Shown piece after piece: positions 8,982-16,151 of a stretch of 24,372 bases of DNA; position 1 is the stretch's first letter, and every line of letters starts with the position of its first letter. The notes beneath the pieces are model-generated. The model had not been told where the DNA came from. It saw nothing but the letters and a program-made list of their open reading frames with translations, and searched no databases. The stretch covers positions 1 through 24,372 of IMG/VR virus record IMGVR_UViG_3300050343_000092, one strand, 5' to 3'. Both the position numbers and the translations under genes were made by a program. This stretch comes from a virus.

Positions 8982-10012
8982 TGAGTGAATTAAAAACAAA
9001 TAAGATTTCAACAAATGATCAGAACAATGTAGCAATAGATAATGCACTTGGATTAAAGTCATATACTACTACTCAAAGAAATGCTTTAACTTCTGTTGCA
9101 GGTGATATGATTTACAACTCTACTTTAGATATTCCACAATTTTACAATGGTACATCTTGGATTGATACTGCACCTGGAATTAGTTTAGATTTTTTAGTTA
9201 TAGCAGGTGGAGGTTCTGGAGGTACTAACTCTGGTGGTGGAGGAGGAGCTGGTGGTATGCGTTCATCTGTAACATCTACTGGTGGTGGTGCAAGTAACGA
9301 GTCACCTTTAAAACTAGGAACTGCTGTTAACTATTCAGTAACTGTTGGAGCTGGTGGAACTGCAATAGGAAATGTCAATGTCACAGAAGGTAATGATGGT
9401 AATAATTCTATATTTGCAAGTGTAACCTCTATTGGTGGAGGTGGTGGAGGTTCTGTTAGTAGTCCTGGAACAGGTAGAACTGGTGGTTCTGGAGGTGGTG
9501 GAGGTGAACCTGGTAATGGTGGAACTGGAACAACTGGACAAGGTTTTGCTGGTGGTAATGGAGGTAATCCAGTTCAAACTGCTGGTGGTGGAGGAGGAGC
9601 TGGAGCAGTAGGAGTTAATGCAACATCTAGTGCAGGTGGTGCTGGTGGTGCAGGAGCAACTAATTCAATAACTGGTTCAAGTGTAGTTTATGCTGGAGGT
9701 GGTGGTGGTGGTTCTACTGCTACTGGAACTGGTGGAGCAGGTGGCACAGGAAGTGGAGGTAATGGTTCTGGTGGTGGAGGTGGTGGTGGAAACGCTACTG
9801 CAGGAGGAACAAATAAAGGTGCTGGTGGAGGTGGTGGTTCTGGTAACAGTAACTTTTCATCTGCTGCAGGTGGTAGTGGTTTTGTTTGTATAAAATTTCC
9901 AGATAATTATTCAATATCTGTAGGAGCAGGATTAACAAGTTCATCTGCAACTGCAGGTGGTTACAAAACAGTACAATTTACAGCAGGAACAGGTACAATT
10001 AGTTTTAGCTGA
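8981..10012 (+). CDS. Second glycine-rich tail adhesin, paralogue of the previous gene
   Basis: A 343-residue paralogue of the upstream adhesin. Residues 1-63 repeat the attachment module (NNVAIDNALGLKSYTTTQRN, YNGTSW) and DFLVIAGGGSGG opens the glycine-rich domain, which contains NYSVTVGAGG and NNSIFASVTSIGGG and closes with GFVCIKFPDNY. Both domains have the same order as the upstream gene, but loop sequences between Gly runs differ, as expected for tips that bind different surfaces. The genes probably arose by tandem duplication. Stop codon TGA at 10010-10012; a separate GGAGAT site precedes the next gene. Confidence 0.8.
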   Translation: MSELKTNKISTNDQNNVAIDNALGLKSYTTTQRNALTSVAGDMIYNSTLDIPQFYNGTSWIDTAPGISLDFLVIAGGGSGGTNSGGGGGAGGMRSSVTSTGGGASNESPLKLGTAVNYSVTVGAGGTAIGNVNVTEGNDGNNSIFASVTSIGGGGGGSVSSPGTGRTGGSGGGGGEPGNGGTGTTGQGFAGGNGGNPVQTAGGGGGAGAVGVNATSSAGGAGGAGATNSITGSSVVYAGGGGGGSTATGTGGAGGTGSGGNGSGGGGGGGNATAGGTNKGAGGGGGSGNSNFSSAAGGSGFVCIKFPDNYSISVGAGLTSSSATAGGYKTVQFTAGTGTISFS

Positions 10013-10029
10013 TATAATAGGAGATAGAT

Positions 10030-10419
10030 ATGGCACATTATACATTTTTAGATGAAGATAATATAGTAACAGAAGTTATTACTGGTATAGACGAAGATAG
10101 TACCGATACACTTCCTGAAGGTTTTGATAGTTGGGAAGCATGGTATGCAGATTTTCGTGGACAGACTTGTAAAAGAACTTCCTATAACACCAGTGGTAAT
10201 GCACATAGTGGAGATGGAACTCCTTTTAGAGGTAACTATGCAGGTATAGGATTTACTTATGACTCAGACAATGATGTATTTATAGCACCTAAAACTTATG
10301 CAAGTTGGGTAATGAATGAAAGTACTTGGACTTGGAAAGCACCAGTAGATATGCCAGATGATGGTAAACAATATATTTGGAATGACAACACAGGAGCTTG
10401 GGAAGAACTGGCTGAATAA
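10030..10419 (+). CDS. Conserved marine-phage tail protein
   Basis: A 129-residue acidic protein rich in aromatic residues. It starts MAHYTFLDEDNIVTEVITGID and carries TSYNTSGNAHSGD, FRGNYAGIGFTYD and YASWVMNESTWTWKAPVDMP, ending with a DDGKQYIWNDNTGAWEEL block. I recognise this string of motifs as a recurrent small protein of cyanophage and other marine phage tail regions. No enzymatic function is known to me. Its position among fibre genes suggests a tail or fibre accessory part. TAGGAGAT ribosome site before the ATG; stop overlaps the next ATG (TAATG). Confidence 0.7.
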   Translation: MAHYTFLDEDNIVTEVITGIDEDSTDTLPEGFDSWEAWYADFRGQTCKRTSYNTSGNAHSGDGTPFRGNYAGIGFTYDSDNDVFIAPKTYASWVMNESTWTWKAPVDMPDDGKQYIWNDNTGAWEELAE

Positions 10420-10820
10420 TGTCATCAATACTTAAAGTAGATAACATACAAGAGAAAACTGCAAGTGGCACTATACAACTAGGCAACACAGTATCAGAAG
10501 ATGTTACTGCTGTTACTTCTAGTTCAGGTACATTAACTTTAGATGCAAGTGTTGGTGGATTTTTTACAGTTGCTTTATCAGAGAACATTACTACTTGGAC
10601 AATCAGTAACCTACCAGCAGGTAGAGCTACAGTTATCACAGTACGATTTACACAAGACAGCACAGATAGAACTGTTGTTTCTACGATCAACACAGTTGCT
10701 GCTAAAACAGCAGGTGGTGGTGGTTGGACAATGACAACTGGTTCTGGAAAGATAGATATAGTTACAGTTCTCTTTGATGGAACAAATTATTATTTAGTAC
10801 CACAACAAGACTGGAGTTAA
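10419..10820 (+). CDS. Small tail-fibre or tip protein
   Basis: A 133-residue protein. The N-terminus (MSSILKVDNIQEKTASGTIQ) is a weaker version of the coil seen at the start of the adhesin genes. The remainder is Thr-rich beta structure with SGTLTLDASVGGFFTV, LPAGRATVITVRFTQDSTDR and a C-terminal FDGTNYYLVPQQDWS. It is likely a trimeric fibre component or tip. Overlap with the upstream gene by one base indicates it belongs to the same transcription unit. Confidence 0.65.
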   Translation: MSSILKVDNIQEKTASGTIQLGNTVSEDVTAVTSSSGTLTLDASVGGFFTVALSENITTWTISNLPAGRATVITVRFTQDSTDRTVVSTINTVAAKTAGGGGWTMTTGSGKIDIVTVLFDGTNYYLVPQQDWS

Positions 10821-10821
10821 T

Positions 10822-11276
10822 ATGCCTATTGGACAAGCTAAGTTTGGCTTACTAGGTGGTGTTGTAATAATATTCATATAGATGACAATAGAGACCAAAA
10901 TATAAGAGCTAAAGTTGGTGGTTCTGTGGATGCTACAAATGATTATTTTAGAGCATTTGAAAATCAATTTACAAACAATAATTGGTATGAAGATAGAGAT
11001 GCAACTTTAAATAGATTAAGAATAAATTCAGAAGTTGGAGGTTTTTCTCCAGAGTGTTGGAATGCTTATATTTATATGTACAATGCTTTAAGCAGTACTC
11101 AGTACACATTTTTTACACAATCAAATAATGTAATAGGACACGACGGATCATTAGGTAATCGTTATGGAGCTGGTGGTTATTTGGAAACTGATGCTTTAAG
11201 TGGTGTTCAATTTTTTCCAAGCAGTGGTTTTATGAGAAGTGGTACTATAACTTTATACGGAATTCGGAACTCATAA
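10822..11276 (+). pseudogene. Tail protein gene with N-terminal deletion and frame break
   Basis: An ATG one base after the previous stop opens MPIGQAKFGLLGG, an N-terminus I associate with marine phage tail proteins, but this frame ends at 10881 after 19 codons. The rest of a protein then continues in another frame, open from 10842: NNIHIDDNRDQNIRAKVGGS and, from GTG at 10926, 116 residues ending SGTITLYGIRNS. The end matches the next two genes (MRF/YIYMYN/FF...GSI...YGxK pattern). Compared with those 172-173 residue genes, a block of roughly 30-40 residues is missing between the two parts. The stop overlaps the next ATG, as in intact neighbours. This may be a real out-of-frame deletion or an assembly collapse. 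If expressed, only a short C-terminal product from GTG is possible. Confidence 0.6.
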
Positions 11277-11797
11277 TGCCTTTAGAATTTGTTAAAGAAC
11301 AAAGTAGTAGTGGAAGTACAGTGCAACTTACTGACTGTTTTAGTTCAAAATATAAAACTTACAAATTAGACATAACTGCACTTGATATGCAAAATCAAGT
11401 AAGTTTATCTATGAGATTTTTAAATAGTTCTAATGCAGAAATTGCATCAACAAATCACGATTTAGCAAGACAAACTTTATATTCCCACGCAGGTTTTGGT
11501 CAAACAAGAGTAACTGGTCAAAATAGATTTGAAATAGATTACTATGATACTGATGCTACTGCTTTTGGTATTGGTGTATCTATGTACATTTACAATCCTT
11601 TTGATAGTCTTTATACATATTTTGTTGAACAAGGTTCATATTATGAACAGATAGCTCCAGGTGGTGATGGAACAAAACAAATTGGTTGTTTAAAAGAAAC
11701 AACAAGTGCAACAGGTTTAAGTTTTTTTCAAACTACAGGTGGAAGTTTAAGTGGAAGTATTGAAGCAATAGCATTTCAAGTGTATGGTGTAAAATGA
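11276..11797 (+). CDS. Tail accessory protein, paralogue family member
   Basis: A 173-residue beta-rich protein beginning MPLEFVKEQSSSGSTVQLTD. It shares with the next gene, and with the broken gene before it, the order Y-x-x-YK-x-x-I-x-A...MRF-x-x-S, AGFGQ, MYIYNPFDSLYTY, then FFQTTGGSLSGSIE and a final YGVK. Such jelly-roll-like proteins recur in marine phage tails, often as several copies, and may be carbohydrate-binding decorations of the fibre. No catalytic motif. Its ATG overlaps the upstream stop, and its TGA overlaps the next ATG (ATGA), so all three are translationally linked. Confidence 0.65.
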   Translation: MPLEFVKEQSSSGSTVQLTDCFSSKYKTYKLDITALDMQNQVSLSMRFLNSSNAEIASTNHDLARQTLYSHAGFGQTRVTGQNRFEIDYYDTDATAFGIGVSMYIYNPFDSLYTYFVEQGSYYEQIAPGGDGTKQIGCLKETTSATGLSFFQTTGGSLSGSIEAIAFQVYGVK

Positions 11798-12312
11798 GCG
11801 ATACTTTAGTTCTTATAGAAAGTGCTACGGCTAGTAGTGATTCTGCAATTACATTAAATCCTTTAGATTCTACTTATGATGTTTACAAAGTTGTTCTAAG
11901 TAATGTAATACCAGCAACAGATAATGTTAAATTGCGTATGAGATTTGCAACATCAAGTGGTGATAGAGATTCCAGTGGTTATGATTATGTTCATAAAATA
12001 ATTAAAACTGCTTCTGGTTTTGGCGAAGATTCTGCAATAAACCAAACTTCTTTTGCGTTAACAGAACAAGAATTAGGAACAAATACAGGAGAAGTTGGTA
12101 ACGCTGTAATTTATTTGTTTAACACACAAAATAGTTCGGAGTATTCTAATTACACAATGGAATCAGTTTGTTTAGATGATAATGGTAATATGTTTGGTAA
12201 TCAAGGTGGTGGTTGGTACACTGAATTAGAGCAACACACTGCTGTAAGTTTTTTTATGGCAAGTGGAAATATAGCAAGTGGCGAATTTAAATTATATGGA
12301 CTTGTTAAATAA
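11794..12312 (+). CDS. Tail accessory protein, second intact paralogue
   Basis: A 172-residue paralogue of the upstream gene: LIESATASSDSAITLNPLDS, TYDVYKVVLSNVIPATDNVK, LRMRFATSSG, AVIYLFNTQNSSEYSNYTM and SGEFKLYGLVK align in order with the corresponding blocks of the 11276 gene. It overlaps that gene by four bases. The likely role is the same, a beta-sandwich tail or fibre decoration, and divergence in loops suggests different ligands. Not recognised as a named family. Confidence 0.65.
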   Translation: MSDTLVLIESATASSDSAITLNPLDSTYDVYKVVLSNVIPATDNVKLRMRFATSSGDRDSSGYDYVHKIIKTASGFGEDSAINQTSFALTEQELGTNTGEVGNAVIYLFNTQNSSEYSNYTMESVCLDDNGNMFGNQGGGWYTELEQHTAVSFFMASGNIASGEFKLYGLVK

Positions 12313-12335
12313 AATTATGTTAAGATAGGAGAGAT

Positions 12336-12638
12336 ATGTCAACATTAGAAGAAATGCAAGTTCAAGCAGATGCTGAAGTAGATGCAGCTAAACCTTTGTA
12401 CATTCGTAGAAACAATGAACAAATAGAAAGAACAGATGAAGAATATGCACAGCTTAAAAAAGATATAGCTGATGACAAATGGAATAAGCAACAATATGGT
12501 TATATTGAGGCAAGACAAAGACAATACAAACCAATAACAGAACAACTAGATATGCAGTACTGGGATAGTGTTAATGACACAACTACCTGGGCTGACCACA
12601 TTGCTAAAGTAAAATCTGATAACCCTAAACCTGAATAA
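12336..12638 (+). CDS. Conserved small phage protein, tail-fibre-assembly-like
   Basis: A 100-residue, highly charged helical protein with an AGGAGAGAT ribosome site. Its C-terminal half, YIEARQRQYKPITEQLDMQY followed by WADHIAKVKSDNPKP, is the common motif of a small phage family (XkdW-like and relatives: x-YP-x-I-x-EQLD, W-x-x-x-I-x-x-IK-x-x-YPKP) found at the end of tail operons. It may assist fibre folding or be a minor tail part; the biochemical role is not established to my knowledge. Last gene of the continuous tail block. Confidence 0.65.
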   Translation: MSTLEEMQVQADAEVDAAKPLYIRRNNEQIERTDEEYAQLKKDIADDKWNKQQYGYIEARQRQYKPITEQLDMQYWDSVNDTTTWADHIAKVKSDNPKPE

Positions 12639-12645
12639 GTAATCG

Positions 12646-12670
12646 TGTGATAAAATCCATAGTATGGATT
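12646..12670 (+). promoter_or_regulatory. Possible extended -10 promoter with overlapping palindrome
   Basis: TGTGATAAAATC (12646-12657) contains TGATAAAAT, which fits an extended -10 (TGN TAAAAT). It recurs with one change as TGTCATAAAATC at 14604-14615. It overlaps a perfect 8-bp inverted repeat AATCCATA-G-TATGGATT (12654-12670) that spans the ATG at 12664. A start point seven bases after the -10 would make the next mRNA leaderless, and no Shine-Dalgarno site is present there. Good sequence match, no experimental support. Confidence 0.45.
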
Positions 12671-12807
12671 ATTTAATAGGATTTCTTTTAGGGTATTTTT
12701 TAAAAGAAGCTCTCGGATTTATTAAAAGAATAAGTGATTACGATTGGGATAATCGTATTTCATACCAAGATGAATGGGATTTCCTTACACAGGATGACCT
12801 TCCATAA
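12664..12807 (+). CDS. 47-residue membrane protein
   Basis: A small protein starting MDYLIGFLLGYFLKEALGF, a single hydrophobic N-terminal helix, followed by a charged tail rich in Asp, Trp and Tyr (ISDYDWDN, DEWDFLTQDDLP). It has no ribosome site, and its ATG lies at the likely start of a leaderless transcript. The stop overlaps the next ATG (TAATG). Being first of a series of small membrane and coiled-coil proteins ending at the lysis genes suggests a lysis accessory role, but this is inference from position. Confidence 0.6.
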   Translation: MDYLIGFLLGYFLKEALGFIKRISDYDWDNRISYQDEWDFLTQDDLP

Positions 12808-12974
12808 TGACAACTTCCAATGGCTTTACACAGAAAGAACTGAATCAAATGATATTTGATAAGTTAGATGACATAGATAAAAAGCTAGATGAGAAGTTAG
12901 ATAAATCAGAATTTTATAAAGTATTGGGATTGGTTGCCACAGTTATATTAATTGTTGGTAGTCTAAGTATGTAG
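12807..12974 (+). CDS. 55-residue coiled-coil plus membrane-anchor protein
   Basis: MTTSNGFTQKELNQMIFDKL is followed by a short Lys/Asp coiled coil (DDIDKKLDEKLDKSEFY) and one C-terminal membrane helix (VLGLVATVILIVGSLSM). This architecture, a soluble coil with a C-terminal transmembrane segment, matches XhlA-type holin-associated proteins in outline. One-base overlap with the upstream gene and a GTAGGGATAT site before the next gene place it in the lysis block. Confidence 0.6.
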   Translation: MTTSNGFTQKELNQMIFDKLDDIDKKLDEKLDKSEFYKVLGLVATVILIVGSLSM

Positions 12975-12980
12975 GGATAT

Positions 12981-13193
12981 ATGAAAGCACAAGTAAATTT
13001 AAGTCAAGTATTACAAGGTGGTTTAGCTGCACTTGTTGGTTGGTTATTTAAAACAGTTAATGATCTACAACAAGAAGTTACTGCCTTACAAGTAGAAGTT
13101 ATTAATTCAAACAACAAACTTAGTGATGTATTGAACATCATACAGAATATTGATTCAGAGATTACAGAGATAATCTGGAAGATAGGTGGCTAA
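12981..13193 (+). CDS. 70-residue membrane/coiled-coil protein of the lysis block
   Basis: MKAQVNLSQVLQGGLAALVG opens a moderately hydrophobic N-terminal segment (residues 10-25, GGLAALVGWLF). A coiled coil follows (LQQEVTALQVEVINSNNKLSDVLN) and the tail is short. This is the mirror image of the preceding protein. It may be part of a small holin or antiholin set, or anchor a virion or lysis factor at the membrane. The family is not recognised. Stop codon is directly followed by the ATG of the 17-residue gene. Confidence 0.55.
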   Translation: MKAQVNLSQVLQGGLAALVGWLFKTVNDLQQEVTALQVEVINSNNKLSDVLNIIQNIDSEITEIIWKIGG

Positions 13194-13247
13194 ATGATTT
13201 GTGGTTTATGTACTGGTATGTGCAACACTTGTCCGATAGGTAAGTAA
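13194..13247 (+). CDS. 17-residue tetra-cysteine micropeptide
   Basis: The reading frame MICGLCTGMCNTCPIGK has C3, C6, C10 and C13 (CxxC-x3-CxxC), enough for one metal site. It begins immediately after the upstream stop codon and its TAA overlaps the downstream ATG (TAATG), exactly the junction type used across this operon. An AGGTGG sequence a few bases before the ATG could serve as ribosome site. Function is unknown: a zinc or Fe-S knuckle, or a short leader peptide that couples translation of the 160-residue gene. Chance fit of start and stop to both neighbours is unlikely but possible. Confidence 0.5.
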   Translation: MICGLCTGMCNTCPIGK

Positions 13248-13729
13248 TGTTTAAAAAACTTAAAGATAATCTTGGTCTAGTCGTAACAGGTATAGCTCTT
13301 ATGTCCTCTGTTGGTGCAGGTATTCAATCTCTTAACGCTGTACTTATAACTCTTACAGGAATTGATGACAGGATGAATAACATTGAGTATGAATTTGTAA
13401 CTCTTAAAGATAGCACTTATGTACAAAATGATATAGCTGTATTGTATGAGAAGATACAATCCTTAGAGATGGCTGCACAGAATGTAGGCAAGTTCAATGA
13501 AGAGATAGCTACCTTACAAGCTAACTTATATAACTTAGAACAAACAGTTAGAGATGGTGGGTTTGATTTAGATAGATATTACTTACTAGAAAAGTGGGAG
13601 TATCAAGACCTTAATGATTCGTTAACTAGAGTAGAAACACAAGTACAAACTGTTAACAATAATATGTGGGAACTTAACGATTTAAAAACTAGACTGGCAT
13701 ACCTTGAAGCTAACAACCATAGCCACTAA
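13247..13729 (+). CDS. 160-residue membrane-anchored coiled-coil protein
   Basis: Residues about 10-37 (LGLVVTGIALMSSVGAGIQS) form a membrane helix. The remaining 120 residues are mostly heptad-like helices (DDRMNNIEYEFVTLKDSTYV, EKIQSLEMA, EIATLQANLYNLEQTV, LTRVETQVQTVNNN) ending in NNHSH. This looks like a membrane-tethered extended coil. Position just before the presumed endolysin-type gene suggests a spanin-like or other envelope-linked lysis factor. No lipobox or second membrane segment is visible, so the role is a guess. Confidence 0.55.
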   Translation: MFKKLKDNLGLVVTGIALMSSVGAGIQSLNAVLITLTGIDDRMNNIEYEFVTLKDSTYVQNDIAVLYEKIQSLEMAAQNVGKFNEEIATLQANLYNLEQTVRDGGFDLDRYYLLEKWEYQDLNDSLTRVETQVQTVNNNMWELNDLKTRLAYLEANNHSH

Positions 13730-13738
13730 GATAAAGGT

Positions 13739-14320
13739 ATGAAATTACAAGTAGTTAGGACACAATTTGGTAAGGATGCAACTAATGGGATGCTGTTTAT
13801 TGATGGTAAGTTTGAGTGTTATACTTTAGAGGATCAGTATCAAGCAGTCAAAGTAATGCACGAAACCTGCATACCAGAAGGTACATACAAACTTAAACTT
13901 AGAACAGTTGGTGGATTCAATTCTCGTTACACAAAGAAATATCCTACCTTTCATAGAGGTATGTTATGGTTAGAAGATGTACCAGGTTTTGAATATATCC
14001 TGATCCATCAAGGTAACACTGATGAACATACCAGTGGTTGCTTAATCGTAGGAGATACACAACAAGACTTAGATGTAAACTTTAATGGTATGGTTGGCAG
14101 TAGTGCTAACGCTTACAAGAAACTCTATCCTAAAGTATCTGGTGCAATACTTAAAGGTGATGATGTCACCATAGAATATACAAAGATAAATCTTAATGGT
14201 GGTGATAACAAAGCTAAAGACCATATGATACTAGCTGATAGCGTATATGAAAAACTTCAAGAGATAAATGGAAATGTTATCAAAACAAATGCAATGTTAA
14301 AAGGTAGACTTATTACATAA
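13739..14320 (+). CDS. DUF5675-like protein, possible cell-wall enzyme
   Basis: A 193-residue protein: MKLQVVRTQFGKDATNGMLF and the block FECYTLEDQYQAVKVMHETC followed by IPEGTYKLKLR resemble the DUF5675 family of phages and prophages. Residues 86-103 contain ILIHQGNTDEHTSGCLIVG with H90, H97, S99, G100 and C101, similar to the H...S-x-G-C active-site layout of L,D-transpeptidase (YkuD-like) folds. The last 60 residues are an extra helical tail. A role in peptidoglycan processing or lysis fits its neighbours, but has not to my knowledge been proven for this family. An AAAGG site precedes the ATG; stop overlaps the holin-like gene. Confidence 0.65.
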   Translation: MKLQVVRTQFGKDATNGMLFIDGKFECYTLEDQYQAVKVMHETCIPEGTYKLKLRTVGGFNSRYTKKYPTFHRGMLWLEDVPGFEYILIHQGNTDEHTSGCLIVGDTQQDLDVNFNGMVGSSANAYKKLYPKVSGAILKGDDVTIEYTKINLNGGDNKAKDHMILADSVYEKLQEINGNVIKTNAMLKGRLIT

Positions 14321-14598
14321 TGTTTGAGAAATTCAAAAGAAAAAGAAAAGAGGATGGTACATTCAAGAAGGATGTAGGGTGGACACCTTGGAACGAAGCC
14401 TGGAGTTATAAAATGAATGAAGAACTAAAAGATATGTTAGAGAGAGCTGTATGGACTTTCATAGAAGCCTTTCTAGGTGCATTAGTTATCAGCCCAATGG
14501 TAGGAATAGAGGCATCAGCCCTTGAAATTGCTGCTATATCTGGTGGTGGTGCTGCTTTATCTGTCATCAAGACATTCGCAAAGAAAAAAATAAGCTAA
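14320..14598 (+). CDS. Holin-like membrane protein
   Basis: A 92-residue protein with a basic N-terminus (MFEKFKRKRKEDGTFKK), an amphipathic linker, and two membrane helices: about residues 42-62 (VWTFIEAFLGALVIS) and 66-86 (ALEIAAISGGGAALSVIKTF), then KKK at the end. The second helix with small-residue runs followed by a basic tail is typical of small class II holins, including the r1t type of Gram-positive phages. It follows the presumed cell-wall enzyme with a TAATG overlap, a common endolysin-holin arrangement. Confidence 0.7.
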   Translation: MFEKFKRKRKEDGTFKKDVGWTPWNEAWSYKMNEELKDMLERAVWTFIEAFLGALVISPMVGIEASALEIAAISGGGAALSVIKTFAKKKIS

Positions 14599-14603
14599 GA
14601 AAC

Positions 14604-14644
14604 TGTCATAAAATCTGATTATACTAAGCCTTAACAGAAAGGCT
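14604..14644 (+). promoter_or_regulatory. Possible promoter and SD-masking hairpin before the phosphoesterase
   Basis: TGTCATAAAATC (14604-14615) repeats the motif found at 12646-12657. Further on, TATACT (14620-14625) could be an alternative -10. A 6-bp stem AGCCTT/AAGGCT (14627-14632 with 14639-14644) holds the AAAGG ribosome site of the next gene, so it could limit translation until opened. No T-tract follows, so it is not an intrinsic terminator. Confidence 0.35.
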
Positions 14645-14648
14645 GCGT

Positions 14649-15801
14649 ATGAAGAAAGATAAAAAAGACTTAGGTAACAACTATTTTAAGTCAGGTTGGC
14701 AACCATCAGCAGAGTTTGATGAGTCCACAGGCTTAGGAGAGATTACTCACATAGGTCAAGACCCTAATTACAAATCTAAATTTGATACTATCTTAAAAGA
14801 TTGGGGCTTTGATCCAGAACATTACGAGATAGATGGCAAAGTAAAAGCATCATCTTGGAACACACAACTTAAAGGTGGCACAGTTGAAACCTTTTATGCG
14901 TTCAAAGGAGTGGTCAGAAGGCGACATCCACAGCGTGATGAATGGTATGACAAGTTACTTAAAGAAGTATCAAAGAAGAAACCACTACAGAAAAAGAAGA
15001 TTAAGAGTGATCTGGCGTACATCTTCACGCTAAGTGACTGGCAACTCGGCAAAGTGGATCTAGGAGTAGAGAAAACGCTTCAGAGATACGACAAGGCACT
15101 TGATAGAGCAGTAGCAGAGGTTAGGCGACTAGGTAGCGTAGATGAAATTTATTTGCTTTCTATGGGCGATTTAACCGAAGGTTGTTACGGATTCTACGAT
15201 TCTCAACCACATAATGTATCGTTAAATCTATCTCAACAGTATCACTTAGCAAGAAAGCTCATAATGAAAACTGTTGATACATTTCTACCCTATGCAAACA
15301 AGATTATACTGTCTGGTGTACCTGCTAATCACGGAGAGATGGCTAGATCAGGCAAAGGACAGGTAGTTACATCACGATTAGATAACTCTGACACTATGCA
15401 CTTGGAGATATGCCAAGAGATTATGGAACAGAACCCACGATATGACAAGGTAAGTGTGTCCATACCAGAGGGTTTCCATCATACATTAGACATCAAAAAT
15501 GTGACTGTGGGGATGGACACACGGGCATATGCACGCTGGTGGTCAGGGTCCAGAGGGAAAGATAATGAAGTGGTGGCAAGGACAAATGTTTGGTGACTTT
15601 CCAGTAGGAGATGCAGAGATTCTTATTACAGGACATTTTCATCACCCTCGTATGATGCAGCAAGGTAACAGAACTTGGTTTCAATGTCCATCTATTGATG
15701 CAAGTATAGACTTTACTGCACGAACTGGTATGTGGAGTAAGCCTGGAGTGTTAACCTTTACTATTGATAAAGATGGTTGGGATAATTACAAGATAGTTTA
15801 A
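14649..15801 (+). pseudogene. Mre11-like metallophosphoesterase, broken by one inserted base
   Basis: Calcineurin-like phosphoesterase of about 384 residues if the frame is restored. Metal-site motifs in order: LSDWQLGK (D130, Gln in place of the usual His at 132), GDLTE (D174), ANHGE (N227, H228), and downstream GHFHHP. The reading frame from 14649 ends at 15596, and the rest of the protein continues from 15529 in the next frame. Deleting one G of GATGGACACAC (15512-15520) restores VGMTHGHMHAGG, a motif that fits the family's H-x-G-H region, so the break is an insertion. Such Mre11/SbcD-type enzymes act on DNA ends and occur in actinobacteriophages. As written the enzyme would lose its last metal ligands; a sequencing error is equally possible. 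Its stop overlaps a convergent minus-strand stop. Confidence 0.8.
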
Positions 15802-16151
15802 TACTTGTTAAGATCCAATCTAAAATCTACACATTCTGGAGTACAATACCACCAATACTCTGACTTTAAACCTGCATCTAGGTATGGTTCATCAGTGTAA
15901 ATCATAGTCTTTTTAGGATAATAATAAAAACATTCAGTACATAGTTGTTGTTTTAAGTATTTTATTCTTAATTTGTGTATGTTTCTATCAAAATTTATTT
16001 TAAATTTATTATTCCCATAATCGTTTGGGTGCATTTTACTTGGATTTGTTTCAACATAATCTTTAAAATGATTATAGCTGTTACTTAATATTCTTTTATA
16101 CACCACAATAGCCAGAACATTCATCATCAAACAATCCATACTGTGGATCAT
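15798..16151 (-). CDS. Small putative zinc-binding protein
   Basis: The frame gives up to 117 residues, but the first ~19 lie inside the upstream PP-loop gene, and a later non-ATG start (for example GTG near residue 16) is more likely. The visible core is YNHFKDYVETNPSKMHPNDY, a basic middle, and QQLCTECFYYYPKKTM...YWWYCTPECVDF: CxxC paired with CxxxC, consistent with one zinc ribbon or treble-clef site. Last gene of the minus-strand set; its stop overlaps the convergent phosphoesterase gene by four bases. Function unknown. Confidence 0.5.
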   Translation of the reverse strand: MIHSMDCLMMNVLAIVVYKRILSNSYNHFKDYVETNPSKMHPNDYGNNKFKINFDRNIHKLRIKYLKQQLCTECFYYYPKKTMIYTDEPYLDAGLKSEYWWYCTPECVDFRLDLNKY

